This document shows, piece by piece, positions 26,334 through 38,211 of a stretch of 64,000 nucleotides of DNA. The notes beneath the pieces were generated by a model. The model made no database searches and was not told the origin of the DNA. It worked only from the letters and a program-made list of their open reading frames with translations. The stretch is from Thiomicrorhabdus heinhorstiae (GTDB lineage Bacteria; Pseudomonadota; Gammaproteobacteria; Thiomicrospirales; Thiomicrospiraceae). How positions within the stretch are numbered: position 1 is the first letter of the stretch; every line of letters starts with the position of its first letter. A program made the translations under genes and the position numbers. The stretch lies in contig NZ_JACBGI020000006.1 of NCBI RefSeq assembly GCF_013391765.2, forward strand, positions 1 to 64,000. The letters run 5' to 3'.

Positions 26334-29300
26334 ATGTTGAATCGTTTGATCGAACTTTCGATCCGCAACCGGATTCTGGTATTGCTGATCAGCCTTGCCA
26401 TTGCTCTCTGGGGCTGGCAGTCCCTGCAAAAAACGCCGTTGGATGCGATTCCCGATCTGTCGGACGTACAGGTCATCGTCAAAACCACCTATCAGGGGCA
26501 AACACCGCAGGTGGTCGAGGATCAGATCACCTATCCGATCTCCAGCCTGATGATGTCGGTACCGAAAGCCAAGGCGGTACGCGGCTATTCATTTTTCGGC
26601 GACTCTTACGTCTATATTCTGTTCGAAGACGGCACCGACCCTTACTGGGCGCGTTCGCGGGTATTGGAATACCTGTCGCAAGTCAAAAGCAGTCTGCCGC
26701 AAGGTGTACAACCCAATCTCGGGCCGGATGCTTCCGGCGTCGGCTGGGTGTACGAATACGCGCTGATTGACCGAACCGGTCAGCAGGATCTGGCACAACT
26801 GCGAACCCTTCAGGACTGGTTCCTCAAATACGAGCTGCAATCGGTTCCCGGCGTCTCCGAAGTCGCCTCCATCGGCGGCATGGTGCGTCAATACCAGGTC
26901 GAAATCGACCCGAATAAGCTACGTGCCTACGGCCTGACTTTGGCGCGCATTCAAAGTGCCATTCGCAACAGCAGCACCGAAATCGGTGCTTCGGTGATCG
27001 AACAGGGCGAAGCGGAATATATGGTGGCTTTTAAAGGTTACGCCAATGATCTCGACGCCCTGCGCAAGCTGCCGTTAGGCCTCAGTTCCAAGGACGATAT
27101 TCCGATTCTGCTCGGCGACATTGCCAAAATCCAGTTCGGCCCTCAGCCGCGCCGCGGCATAGCGGAATTGGACGGCGACGGCGAAGTGGTCGGCGGCATC
27201 GTCGTTATGCGTTCAGGAGAAAACGCTCTGAAGGTGATCGAAAAGGTCAAAAGCAAACTCGAAGAACTGAAAAAAGGCCTGCCTGCCGGAGTCGAGCTGG
27301 TGGAAACCTATGACCGTTCCGGGCTGATTCAGCGCTCGGTCGACACTCTCAGCGAAAAACTGCTCGAAGAGATGATCGTTGTCGCACTGGTTTCATTGCT
27401 GTTTCTATTCCACCTGCGTTCCGCTCTGGTAGCGATTATCTCGTTACCGCTGGGTATTCTCGGCGCTTTTATCATTATGGAATGGTTCGGTATCAGCGCC
27501 AATATTATGAGTCTGGCAGGGATCGCCATTGCCATCGGAACCATGGTCGATGCGGCAATCGTGATGATCGAAAACACCCATAAACACATGGAAGCCTTTG
27601 AACACCAGCATCAACGGTTGCCGGAAGTCGGCGAACACTGGCAATTGGTATTGAAAGCCTCCAAAGAGGTCGGCGGCGCATTATTTTTGTCGCTACTGAT
27701 TATCGCCATGAGCTTTGTGCCGGTGTTTGCCTTGCAGGAACAGGCCGGGCGTCTGTTTACTCCGTTGGCATTAACCAAAACCTTGTCGATGGCGGTGGCC
27801 GCCGGTCTGGCGATTACTCTGGTACCGGTTCTGTTGGGCTATTTTGTGCGCGGAAAACTGCCGAGCGAATCAAAAAACCCGCTCAACCGCGCCCTGATCG
27901 CCTTATATCATCCAGTGATGAAATTCCTGCTCAACTGGCCGAAAACCGTTATCCTCTTGGCGGTGGTCACCATGACGAGCATTGTCTATCCGTGGCAGCA
28001 GCTCGGCTCGGAATTTATGCCGGAACTCGAAGAAGGCGATCTGCTGTATATGCCGACCACCTTGCCGGGACTGTCGATCGGTAACGCCCAGGCACTGTTG
28101 CAACAGACCGACCGCCTGATCAAGCAGTTCCCGGAAGTCAAAAGCGTCTTCGGTAAGATCGGCCGCGCCGATACCGCTACCGATCCGGCGCCTTTGACCA
28201 TGATCGAAACCACCATCCAGCTGAAAGACAAGTCCGACTGGCGTCCCGGCATGACGCTGAAAAAACTGATTCGGGAGCTGGACACCACCGTCAAATTGCC
28301 CGGCGTGACCAATGCCTGGGTACAACCGATCAAAACCCGCATCGATATGCTCTCCACCGGGATTAAAACCCCAATCGGCATCAAGATTGCCGGCGACGAC
28401 CTGCAACAGATCGAATCCATCGGCAAACAGCTGGAAGCTGCGCTGGCCAAAGTGCCTGGCACCTTATCGGCCTATTCGGATCGCGCCGAAGGCGGACGCT
28501 ATATCGAAATCCTGCCGAAACACAATCAGCTGGCACTCTACGAGCTGCCAATCGGTGAACTGGCAGACATTATCTCCACCGCAGTCGGCGGCAAAAATCT
28601 GCAGATTACTCTGGAAGGTCGCGAACGCTACGCCATGAATCTGCGCTACCCGCAGAGTTGGCGCGATTCGGTGCAGCAACTGCGCGAATTGCCGATTGTC
28701 ACGGCATCCGGTCGCCAGTTGCAACTCGGCCAGGTCGCCGACGTCAAAATCAAAATGGGCCCGCCGATGATTAAATCGGAAAACGCCCGTCTCAACGGCT
28801 GGACCTTTGTCGACCTGCAACCGGGGATCGATCTGGTCGGCTATATCAAACAAGCCCAACAGGTCGTGACCGAACAGCTGACGCTGCCGCCCGGTTACAG
28901 CCTGACCTGGAGCGGGCAGTATGAATATCTGCTGAAAGCCCAGCAAAGCCTGCAACAGATCGTGCCTTTCGCTCTGCTGATTATCTTTCTGTTGCTGTAC
29001 TTCATCTTCAAGGATGCCGTCGAGTCATTGATGATTATGCTGGTGGTGCCCTTCGCCCTGCTTGGCTCGGTGTGGTTTTTATGGTGGCTCGGTTTCCATT
29101 ATTCGGTCGCAGTCGCGGTCGGGATGATCGCTCTGGCCGGGGTTGCCGCCGAATTCGGCGTGGTCATGCTGCTATACCTGAAACAGGCAATTCAGCAGGC
29201 GATCGACGAAGATCGCCTCAATACACCTCAGCAACTGCGCGAAGCCATTCTGCAGGGCGCGGTGCAGCGAGTACGCCCGAAAGCCATGACCGTCAGCGTT

Positions 29301-29495
29301 ATCGTCATCGGCCTGCTGCCGATCATGTTCGGTTCCGGCACTGGTTCGGACGTGATGCAACGCATTGCCGCGCCGATGATCGGCGGCATGATTTCCGCCC
29401 CGCTGGTTTCGATGATCCTGTTACCGATTCTCACCTATCTGCTCATGCTGAGACGCATGAAAACCGGCCGTTTGCACCACGCCGAAACAGAATAA
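26334..29495 (+). CDS. cusA: CusA-type Cu(I)/Ag(I) RND efflux pump
   Basis: The protein has 1053 residues, full length for an HME-RND pump with 12 membrane helices. The metal-binding methionines known from E. coli CusA are conserved at identical numbers: M573 (LLYMPTTLPG), M623 (PLTMIETTIQL) and M672 (RIDMLSTGIKTP). These favour copper/silver over zinc/cobalt/cadmium. The proton-relay acidic residues are in GTMVDAAIVMIEN (helix 4) and GVAAEFGVVMLL (helix 10). AGGAG precedes the ATG. It forms a tripartite pump with the genes on either side. Confidence 0.96.
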   Translation: MLNRLIELSIRNRILVLLISLAIALWGWQSLQKTPLDAIPDLSDVQVIVKTTYQGQTPQVVEDQITYPISSLMMSVPKAKAVRGYSFFGDSYVYILFEDGTDPYWARSRVLEYLSQVKSSLPQGVQPNLGPDASGVGWVYEYALIDRTGQQDLAQLRTLQDWFLKYELQSVPGVSEVASIGGMVRQYQVEIDPNKLRAYGLTLARIQSAIRNSSTEIGASVIEQGEAEYMVAFKGYANDLDALRKLPLGLSSKDDIPILLGDIAKIQFGPQPRRGIAELDGDGEVVGGIVVMRSGENALKVIEKVKSKLEELKKGLPAGVELVETYDRSGLIQRSVDTLSEKLLEEMIVVALVSLLFLFHLRSALVAIISLPLGILGAFIIMEWFGISANIMSLAGIAIAIGTMVDAAIVMIENTHKHMEAFEHQHQRLPEVGEHWQLVLKASKEVGGALFLSLLIIAMSFVPVFALQEQAGRLFTPLALTKTLSMAVAAGLAITLVPVLLGYFVRGKLPSESKNPLNRALIALYHPVMKFLLNWPKTVILLAVVTMTSIVYPWQQLGSEFMPELEEGDLLYMPTTLPGLSIGNAQALLQQTDRLIKQFPEVKSVFGKIGRADTATDPAPLTMIETTIQLKDKSDWRPGMTLKKLIRELDTTVKLPGVTNAWVQPIKTRIDMLSTGIKTPIGIKIAGDDLQQIESIGKQLEAALAKVPGTLSAYSDRAEGGRYIEILPKHNQLALYELPIGELADIISTAVGGKNLQITLEGRERYAMNLRYPQSWRDSVQQLRELPIVTASGRQLQLGQVADVKIKMGPPMIKSENARLNGWTFVDLQPGIDLVGYIKQAQQVVTEQLTLPPGYSLTWSGQYEYLLKAQQSLQQIVPFALLIIFLLLYFIFKDAVESLMIMLVVPFALLGSVWFLWWLGFHYSVAVAVGMIALAGVAAEFGVVMLLYLKQAIQQAIDEDRLNTPQQLREAILQGAVQRVRPKAMTVSVIVIGLLPIMFGSGTGSDVMQRIAAPMIGGMISAPLVSMILLPILTYLLMLRRMKTGRLHHAETE

Positions 29496-29505
29496 GGAGA
29501 TTAAA

Positions 29506-30876
29506 ATGTTTACCAAACACGCACTGTTCAAATCTATTTTTCCTAAACCGGTTTTACTGCACGTCAGTCTGATGCTGGCAGGGCTGTTATACGCTTTCGG
29601 CGTTTCGGCACAACCGCTCAAATTGCAGCAGCTATTCGATATCGCCACACAAAACAATCCGGAATTGTCGTATCTGCAGGCAAATCAGGACCTCTCTCTG
29701 GCGAAATACCAAGAGAGCGAAGCCCTGCTTAAACCACAGGTGCGCCTGATCAGCGAATTCAGCTACGCTTGGATGGAGATGAATAACTTTCCGCGCTTTG
29801 CCAATCAGGTCGCCGTCAGCTATCCGCTGTACGATCCGATGCTGCAGGACAGCAAGCTGATCGCGTCCACGCAATACGACATCGAGATCGATCTGCTCGA
29901 AGCCGGTCGTCAAAAAGCCTGGCTACAGGTTTCCCAGCAGTACTTCAATTACTGGAAACAGCAAGCCGCTTTACACTATCTTGAGCAGGAAAAAGACTAT
30001 CTCTACGAGCTGCTGTTTCAGGTAGAGAGTCGTCTCGAACTGGGCATGCAAGACCTTGACGATATGGCTAAAGTTCAAAGCCGTATCGACCGCAACCGCA
30101 GCCAGCGCATCGAAGCGCAAAAACGTCTCGCCTTGCTGAAAAACAATCTGCGTGAAGTGCTTGGTATCAACGACCGACCGGATATCGAAGTCGAAGCCTT
30201 GGCGAAACCGGCCATTCCGCAGCAGGCACCGCTGTTCGTAACCGACCTGCTTGAAGACAGTCTGAGCAAGCAACAACTCGATGGCCTGATACAAAGTCAG
30301 GATCAACAATGGCAGAGACTGGTTCTCGGCAACCCTCTGGTTGAGGCATTGCAAAAACAGTGGCAAGCGGCGCAACAGAAAATCCATCAGAAACAGCAGG
30401 TACTCACTCCCAAAGTCGAAGCCTTCGGTGCGCTGGTGTATAACGAATCTGACCGAAACTTCTATGACGATATGCGCGGCTTCCGCGGCGGTGTACGTAT
30501 CAATGCACCACTGTATCTCGGCGGACAGGCTTCGGCCGAAGTAGCCCAGGCTCGTGCCGAAGCGGACAAGATCGCCGCTTTACAGCGCAAGCAGGAAAAC
30601 GCTCTTATCACCATGGCAATGAATGCCTGGCTGGAATTGCAGAGCGCCTACGAGAATTATGACGTCCAGCAACAAGCTCTGAAAACCGCGCGCTGTACAT
30701 TGGAAGCGATTGAACAGGCGCTGATCAGCGGCAGCAGCGACATCATCGAACTGCTTGAAGCGCAGAAAGCGGTTTATCAGGCGCAAAGCGCCCTGCCGGA
30801 TACCGAAGCCGAAATCGGCCTGCAACGCATCAAATTTTACTGGGCGATCGGGCGCTTAAACCCAGGCATTACTTAA
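29506..30876 (+). CDS. TolC-family outer-membrane efflux protein (CusC-like)
   Basis: The protein has 456 residues. It has a signal peptide (about 1-35, ending SAQ), and the two repeated halves of the outer-membrane efflux fold are seen as long alpha-helical stretches rich in Gln, Ala and Leu (for example NPELSYLQANQDLSLAKYQE). No lipobox is present, unlike E. coli CusC. It starts 10 bp past cusA with AAGGAG, and a strong terminator follows at 30903-30938, so the operon ends here. Confidence 0.9.
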   Translation: MFTKHALFKSIFPKPVLLHVSLMLAGLLYAFGVSAQPLKLQQLFDIATQNNPELSYLQANQDLSLAKYQESEALLKPQVRLISEFSYAWMEMNNFPRFANQVAVSYPLYDPMLQDSKLIASTQYDIEIDLLEAGRQKAWLQVSQQYFNYWKQQAALHYLEQEKDYLYELLFQVESRLELGMQDLDDMAKVQSRIDRNRSQRIEAQKRLALLKNNLREVLGINDRPDIEVEALAKPAIPQQAPLFVTDLLEDSLSKQQLDGLIQSQDQQWQRLVLGNPLVEALQKQWQAAQQKIHQKQQVLTPKVEAFGALVYNESDRNFYDDMRGFRGGVRINAPLYLGGQASAEVAQARAEADKIAALQRKQENALITMAMNAWLELQSAYENYDVQQQALKTARCTLEAIEQALISGSSDIIELLEAQKAVYQAQSALPDTEAEIGLQRIKFYWAIGRLNPGIT

Positions 30877-30902
30877 TAAATCCCTCCTCATAAATGCTGT
30901 CC

Positions 30903-30938
30903 CGCTATCAAAGTTCAAGAATTTTGATAGCGATTTTT
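30903..30938 (+). terminator. Rho-independent terminator of the cus operon
   Basis: A 10-bp stem, CGCTATCAAA/TTTGATAGCG, is followed by ATTTTT on the plus strand, 27 bp past the TolC-family stop. Confidence 0.92.
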
Positions 30939-31083
30939 CTCCGGAAACTTCCCGCACAGTACCTTACGGTTGATCAGAAAAATCGATAGGTATTTAAAGC
31001 TTTGAAGTCACTATCTTAACAGCCTAGTCCGAGCAAAAACCGCTTATATAATCCCTTCTAATTTCTTCGCTTTTCTATATTTC

Positions 31084-31097
31084 TTGATACAGATCAA
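31084..31097. promoter_or_regulatory. Perfect FNR/ANR box
   Basis: TTGATACAGATCAA matches the FNR/ANR/CRP-superfamily consensus TTGAT-N4-ATCAA at all ten fixed positions. It is 147 bp upstream of the ATG at 31245 in a 368-bp intergenic region. A -10-like CATTAA at 31115-31120 would put the box near the usual -41 position. Apart from the cus terminator, nothing else is seen in this gap. Confidence 0.6.
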
Positions 31098-31244
31098 TTT
31101 TTTGTATGGAAAGGCATTAACTTCTCTAAAGAAATCAAGCTTGCGTCCGAAACAGCAGTCATAGGGTTCAAATCTTAAATAAAGCTTAAGTTTTCAACTT
31201 CTACCAGTTTCTCTTAAAACCAAACCACTTTCTTGGAGGGCTCC

Positions 31245-34118
31245 ATGAACCATTTATCTCGAACCCCTTTAACTCTGGCCCTGCTCACTGCCATGTCAAT
31301 GACTCTGCCGCTTGGCGGGTGCAATAGCTCAAGTTCGGCAACCGTTGCAACCGGTACCTTTGTCGATGCAGCCGTCGATGGCCTGACGTACAGAGGCAAT
31401 ATTAACGGTAAAACCAAAAACGGCGGTCACTACGACTTTGAAGTAGGCACCAATGTCGCCTTTTACCTTGGCGAACATATTCGTCTAGGCGTATTGAAAG
31501 GCAGTACCGATGATGTATCCCCGCTTGATTTCTTTCCCGGCGCCACCGTCGATGATCCGCGTGTCGTCAATATTCTGATTTTACTCCAGTCTCTGGATGA
31601 TGACGGTGACCGTACCAACGGCATCAATATCACCGCGGAATCGATCGCTATTTTGGAAGAAAAGCTCAGCGATGCCGGTATCAACATTAATACCTTGGAT
31701 TTTTCGGCAATGACGGCCGAAGAAGCGGATGCAATCACTGATCAAATTCTGGCGATCCTAGCCGAAGTCATTGCCGCCACTCCGGCTGCAGACGAAGTTG
31801 TCACCGAACAGGAAGCCGTAAGCCACTTTACCGAAACCATGAGCGGCGATATTACCGTACATAAAAACATCTCTAGAACTCCGGAAGCGGGAAGCGGTGG
31901 ACACAGCATCACCAGCATGATGTTGAAGACCGCGAAAACCAGTACTGCCGGCGAAGTTGACGAAGCAGTTCTAGTACGTCCATTATTGGTCAGCTATACC
32001 GATGTTGTCACCGGCGATTTCCAAATGGGTACCGGTAGTTCGGAAATTCCGGACATTGATCACGTTGCCGATACGTTTGTGGCTCTTTCTTTGGACAGCG
32101 GCGAAAGCTGGAAACAGATCAATATTTCCAATACGGCAGATAAAACTTCGATTCAGGTCGACTTTGATGGCGACGGCAGCACAGAAGCCTACTACGGCCA
32201 CTCTTTTAAGCCAGTTATCAAAACCGAAGGCAATAAAGTATTGGTCGCCTGGAATGACAAATACTGCCCGAGCGGCAACCCTTCCGAACTGGATGATCCG
32301 GACACGCAGGATCTTTATCTGGTCAACGGTCCTCAAGGCACCATTAACTATGAAGGAATTGAAACCTACGGCGATGAAATCATACCGGCGCATGAAGTTC
32401 CTTTCAGCTGCGTATGGACTGCTCGTGGTGTACTGAACGAAGAAACCCACGATATCGACTGGCGTGCACCTATGCAACTGACTTCCGGACGCCGCGATTC
32501 CAATAAGCTCACCATCTCGTCAAGCGAAGAAGGTTTCGTTCTGGCGTGGCAGGAAGACCCGACAGGTCTTCGTCCGGGCGGCGGCGCCGGTCCTGGTGAG
32601 GGATGGAGTGGCGCTTCCACCAACCACCGTAGCGATATCTGGTACAGCTATCTACCGATAGATGAATTTGAAGCAACCGAAGCGGCTGAAGACGATACGG
32701 TTAAACCGAAATCGACCTATAACCTATCTTATCCGGTGCCTATCAGTGATAACGCCGTTTGTAAGCAGGAAAACGTCGATACCGGTACCAGCGCTCTATA
32801 CTGCGCGCAAATCTGTACCGATAACGGCTATCTAGATGATCCGACCAGTAACGACGATGGTAAATGTTACACCAGCGAGCTGGATCCGATCCGTGCAATT
32901 TACGATCCGGAAAGCACCGAAAAACAATTGTTGAACGGTGATACCGGCGCTTCAAGACCGGTTCTTGGAATCTACGGTAGCAAAGTTATCCTGGGTTACG
33001 AAGAAACCAAAGGGGAAGCGGAAAGCCTGCCTGGCGTTCCTAACACCGAAACGCTCGACTCTATTCCGGTTGAGGCGCAAGGTAAGATCGCCTATGTGCA
33101 TTCGTTCGACATGACGGCTCCGACTCCGATTTCGGCCGGAACCATCGTCAACCCTCTACGCGTTCCGGAAGAAGCAACCGAGGACAATCCGGACCGCAGT
33201 CCGGTATTGGAAAACGTCCGTCGTTTAACACTGATCAGTCAGGTAGACACCAGCGAAGTGACCGATCCGGCTAATCAGCATCTATGGGGTATTCTGTATA
33301 AATCCGGTATCGAAACCCAGGGTGCTTCTTCAGATATGTATCTGCGCCTGGCAAAAGGCGGCTACGATGTCAGCAACTTGAACGATGCAGCCGATTTGCA
33401 GGTGATGATGAATAATGCCGAATGGACTTCCAACAGCTGGAACCTGAGCTCTCACACTGCTGATGCAGACGAGACCGTGGTCGGAACCTGGGATTCAACC
33501 AATCTGGATGATTCAACCTGGGAGAACAACTGGGAAAATACTTTCTCGCCTCGCGGTTACCTGAGCGGCAGCACGATTGTGATCGGTTATGAATATACTC
33601 CATCATGGCGTGTTGCTTCGGTCGGTCACCTGCCTAATAACTTCAATATCATCCGTTCATTTGATAATGGAGCGACTTGGCAAGCACCGGTGAATGTATC
33701 CAATATCACCAATAATGTTATCTCCACTCTGGACCCTCGCTTGATCCCGACTTCGGAACCGATTCCTGGAGTTGAGCAGCGCGATCCAAACACCATTTTC
33801 GTCACCTACGGAACGATGGATATGGAAACCGGTATCGAGTTGGATCTGTTCGTCACTCGCAGTGCGGATGGCGGTGAAACCTGGGATAAAGTCCCTGCAA
33901 CCGTCGACGGCTCACCAATCAATGAAGCCATTGTTCAGTCTGAAGCCGAAGAGAAAGAAGTACAAAACATTGCCTCTCCTGACGGTAAAACCCTGTACTC
34001 GATCTGGTTGCAAGAACTTGATCCTGAAGAAGCCTCTGAAAGCGCTCCTGATTACCTGTTGGGAAGCGATATCTGGGCGCAACGCAAAGATTACACAGAC
34101 GAAAGCGCTTCTGAGTAA
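31245..34118 (+). CDS. Large lipoprotein with Asp-box (BNR) repeats
   Basis: The protein has 957 residues from the ATG at 31245, with GGAGG 5 nt upstream. A TTG at 31233 in the same frame overlaps that site and is rejected. The lipobox LPLGGC puts the lipidated Cys at residue 26. At least three Asp-box motifs of the SxDxGxTW type are seen: LDSGESW, SFDNGATW and SADGGETW. These usually sit in six-bladed propellers of sialidase-like fold. The N-terminal part (about 30-200) has an alpha-helical segment typical of secreted proteins in marine bacteria. No sialidase arginine triad could be confirmed. Its target is unknown. The FNR box suggests expression under low oxygen. Confidence 0.75.
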   Translation: MNHLSRTPLTLALLTAMSMTLPLGGCNSSSSATVATGTFVDAAVDGLTYRGNINGKTKNGGHYDFEVGTNVAFYLGEHIRLGVLKGSTDDVSPLDFFPGATVDDPRVVNILILLQSLDDDGDRTNGINITAESIAILEEKLSDAGININTLDFSAMTAEEADAITDQILAILAEVIAATPAADEVVTEQEAVSHFTETMSGDITVHKNISRTPEAGSGGHSITSMMLKTAKTSTAGEVDEAVLVRPLLVSYTDVVTGDFQMGTGSSEIPDIDHVADTFVALSLDSGESWKQINISNTADKTSIQVDFDGDGSTEAYYGHSFKPVIKTEGNKVLVAWNDKYCPSGNPSELDDPDTQDLYLVNGPQGTINYEGIETYGDEIIPAHEVPFSCVWTARGVLNEETHDIDWRAPMQLTSGRRDSNKLTISSSEEGFVLAWQEDPTGLRPGGGAGPGEGWSGASTNHRSDIWYSYLPIDEFEATEAAEDDTVKPKSTYNLSYPVPISDNAVCKQENVDTGTSALYCAQICTDNGYLDDPTSNDDGKCYTSELDPIRAIYDPESTEKQLLNGDTGASRPVLGIYGSKVILGYEETKGEAESLPGVPNTETLDSIPVEAQGKIAYVHSFDMTAPTPISAGTIVNPLRVPEEATEDNPDRSPVLENVRRLTLISQVDTSEVTDPANQHLWGILYKSGIETQGASSDMYLRLAKGGYDVSNLNDAADLQVMMNNAEWTSNSWNLSSHTADADETVVGTWDSTNLDDSTWENNWENTFSPRGYLSGSTIVIGYEYTPSWRVASVGHLPNNFNIIRSFDNGATWQAPVNVSNITNNVISTLDPRLIPTSEPIPGVEQRDPNTIFVTYGTMDMETGIELDLFVTRSADGGETWDKVPATVDGSPINEAIVQSEAEEKEVQNIASPDGKTLYSIWLQELDPEEASESAPDYLLGSDIWAQRKDYTDESASE

Positions 34119-34185
34119 TCGGTAGATTCCCGGCAGAACGACCTTCTTCCGGGAAAATACATGATCCAATTTACGCCAAAACCGG

Positions 34186-34215
34186 GGCCGTTAATCGATG
34201 ATTAGCGGCCTTTTT
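34186..34215 (+). terminator. Rho-independent terminator of the Asp-box lipoprotein gene
   Basis: A GGCCGTTAATC/GATTAGCGGCC stem (one G-T pair) with a 3-nt loop is followed by T5, 68 bp past the stop at 34118. Confidence 0.88.
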
Positions 34216-34321
34216 GTTTTACAGCCTTCCAACTCCTTCCGACACCTCTTTCTCTCGACTTAATAAAAGAATTATCAGATAAACCAAACACTTATTAAAG
34301 ATCAACTTCTCTCTTTGCTAA

Positions 34322-36185
<1,864 letters not shown>

Positions 36186-36186
<1 letters not shown>

Positions 36187-36461
36187 TGAACGACAAGACT
36201 GAACTCAAAAAAGAGGTCGAACACCAGATCGATAAGATGGAAGCGGCAAAGGAGGCCAAACCGACTCTGCTGGCACAAACCGTCTATCTCGGTACCATCG
36301 GTCTGTTGCTGGTCATTCCGATCGTCGGCGGAGCTTATCTTGGTCACTGGCTGGACGAACGCGTGCAGGGCATTTACTCTATCAGTTGGAGTATCAACCT
36401 GATTCTGATCGGTGTCGCCGTCGGCGCCCTGAACGTTTACCTGTTTATTAAACGGACTTAA
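36186..36461 (+). CDS. atpQ: N-type ATPase small membrane subunit (AtpQ, AtpI-like)
   Basis: The protein has 91 residues from the ATG at 36186, which overlaps the atpC stop by one base. A charged N-terminal helix is followed by two membrane helices (LGTIGLLLVIPIVGGAYLGH and SINLILIGVAVGALNVYLFI). This matches the PF09527-type subunit called AtpQ in N-ATPases. The second small subunit, AtpR, normally encoded next, is absent: atpB starts 3 bp later. Confidence 0.8.
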
Positions 36462-36463
36462 GC

Positions 36464-37159
36464 ATGCAAGATTCGGGACTGAGTATTCAGAGCATTTTCC
36501 AGATCGGACCTTTGGCGATTACCAATACGGTCGTCACGACCTGGGTGATCGTTCTCGGCTTGAGCCTGTTTGTCTATCTGTACCGCAGCCGTTTTGCCGG
36601 AACATCGGGTAAATTGCAAACCGCGGTTGAAGCGGTGATTATCGCCATGGAGGATGCCATTGCCGGTGTCGCCCCCGAACATGCTAAACGCCTGCTGCCG
36701 TTTATCGGCAGTTTATGGATTTTTCTGCTGGTCTCCAATCTGATCGGCCTGATTCCCGGTGCCCATTCGCCGACCCGAGACTTTTCCGCCACCGCAGCTC
36801 TGGCAGGGCTGGTATTCGTGTCGGTACACTGGTTCGGCATCCGGATTTCCGGACTGAAAGCTTATTTACGCCACTATCTGTCGCCCAATCCGCTGTTGCT
36901 GCCATTCCACCTCATCAGCGAAGTGAGCCGAACCATCGCGCTGGCCGTACGTCTGTTCGGTAATATGATGAGCCTGGAAATGACCGCTTTACTGATTCTG
37001 ATGGTCGCCGGATTTCTCGCACCGATTCCGATTCTGGTACTGCATATTATCGAAGCCTTGGTGCAAGCCTATATTTTCGGCATGTTGGCATTGGTGTATA
37101 TCGCCAGCGGCATTCAGGCGCAATCGCTTCATCAACCTCAACCAAAAACCACGGAGTAA
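36464..37159 (+). CDS. atpB: N-type ATPase subunit a
   Basis: The protein has 231 residues with five or six membrane helices. The stator arginine of the ion path is in AVRLFGNMMSLEM, and HIIEALVQAYIFGMLALVYI is the conserved last helix. The start is 3 bp past atpQ. Together with the c-ring it forms the ion channel. Confidence 0.95.
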   Translation: MQDSGLSIQSIFQIGPLAITNTVVTTWVIVLGLSLFVYLYRSRFAGTSGKLQTAVEAVIIAMEDAIAGVAPEHAKRLLPFIGSLWIFLLVSNLIGLIPGAHSPTRDFSATAALAGLVFVSVHWFGIRISGLKAYLRHYLSPNPLLLPFHLISEVSRTIALAVRLFGNMMSLEMTALLILMVAGFLAPIPILVLHIIEALVQAYIFGMLALVYIASGIQAQSLHQPQPKTTE

Positions 37160-37429
<270 letters not shown>

Positions 37430-37452
37430 ACAGGCACCGAAGGAGAAGATTC

Positions 37453-38211
37453 GTGGAATTCAGTTGGTCGACTTTTATTTTCGAAATCATCAACTTTGTG
37501 GTGTTGATGTGGATTCTCAAGCATTTTCTCTATCACCCGGTGCTCAACGCTCTGGAAAAACGCCGCGAATCGGTCCGGCGCACTCTGGAAGAAGCGCAAC
37601 AGAAAATTGCCCAGGCGGACGATTTAAAAGCGCGCTACGAACAGCGTCTGCAAGCCTGGGAAGAAGAAAAAAACCAACTGCGCCGAACCCTGCAGGAGGA
37701 ACTGGACTCACTGCGCACCAATCAGCAGCAGCAACTTCAAGAAGAGCTGCAGACCCAAAAGCACAAAGCGGAAATCAACCAACGGCAAGAGTTGCAGGAA
37801 ATCCTGCAGCACTACCAATCGATTGCCCATCGACAAGGCGCGGAATTTGCCTCCAAACTGCTGCGCGATCTCGCCGGAAAGGAAACTCAGACCCGTTTAT
37901 TCGAGGCCCTGTTGGAACAGCTGCAATCGCTCGACGAAGAACAGATCAAACGCCTGCAGAAAACCTGTAACGGTTCCGTGGACAAGGTCAATGTCTGCAG
38001 CGCTTATCCTTTAACGGAAAAAAACCGCCGTCGTCTGCAAGCCAAGCTCAAAGAACTCTGTCCGCAAACGCTGAGTTTCGATTATCAGGAAGACCCGCAA
38101 CTGATCAGCGGGCTGCGTGTACATCTTGGCGCCTGGAGTCTGAGAATGAATCTGCTCGACGAACTGAACCGTTTTATGGAACTGGACCGTGACCGACTCA
38201 ACCAGCAATAA
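37453..38211 (+). CDS. atpF: N-type ATPase subunit b with delta-like C-terminus
   Basis: The protein has 252 residues from a GTG start with AGGAG upstream, far longer than a normal b subunit (about 160). A membrane anchor (about 8-25) is followed by a long Glu/Gln-rich coiled coil (about 35-160). The C-terminal region ends in [20 protein letters not shown], the signature of the delta subunit C-terminus. N-ATPase operons lack a separate atpH, and this extended b is taken to replace delta. It overlaps atpA by 23 bp. Confidence 0.92.
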   Translation: MEFSWSTFIFEIINFVVLMWILKHFLYHPVLNALEKRRESVRRTLEEAQQKIAQADDLKARYEQRLQAWEEEKNQLRRTLQEELDSLRTNQQQQLQEELQTQKHKAEINQRQELQEILQHYQSIAHRQGAEFASKLLRDLAGKETQTRLFEALLEQLQSLDEEQIKRLQKTCNGSVDKVNVCSAYPLTEKNRRRLQAKLKELCPQTLSFDYQEDPQLISGLRVHLGAWSLRMNLLDELNRFMELDRDRLNQQ

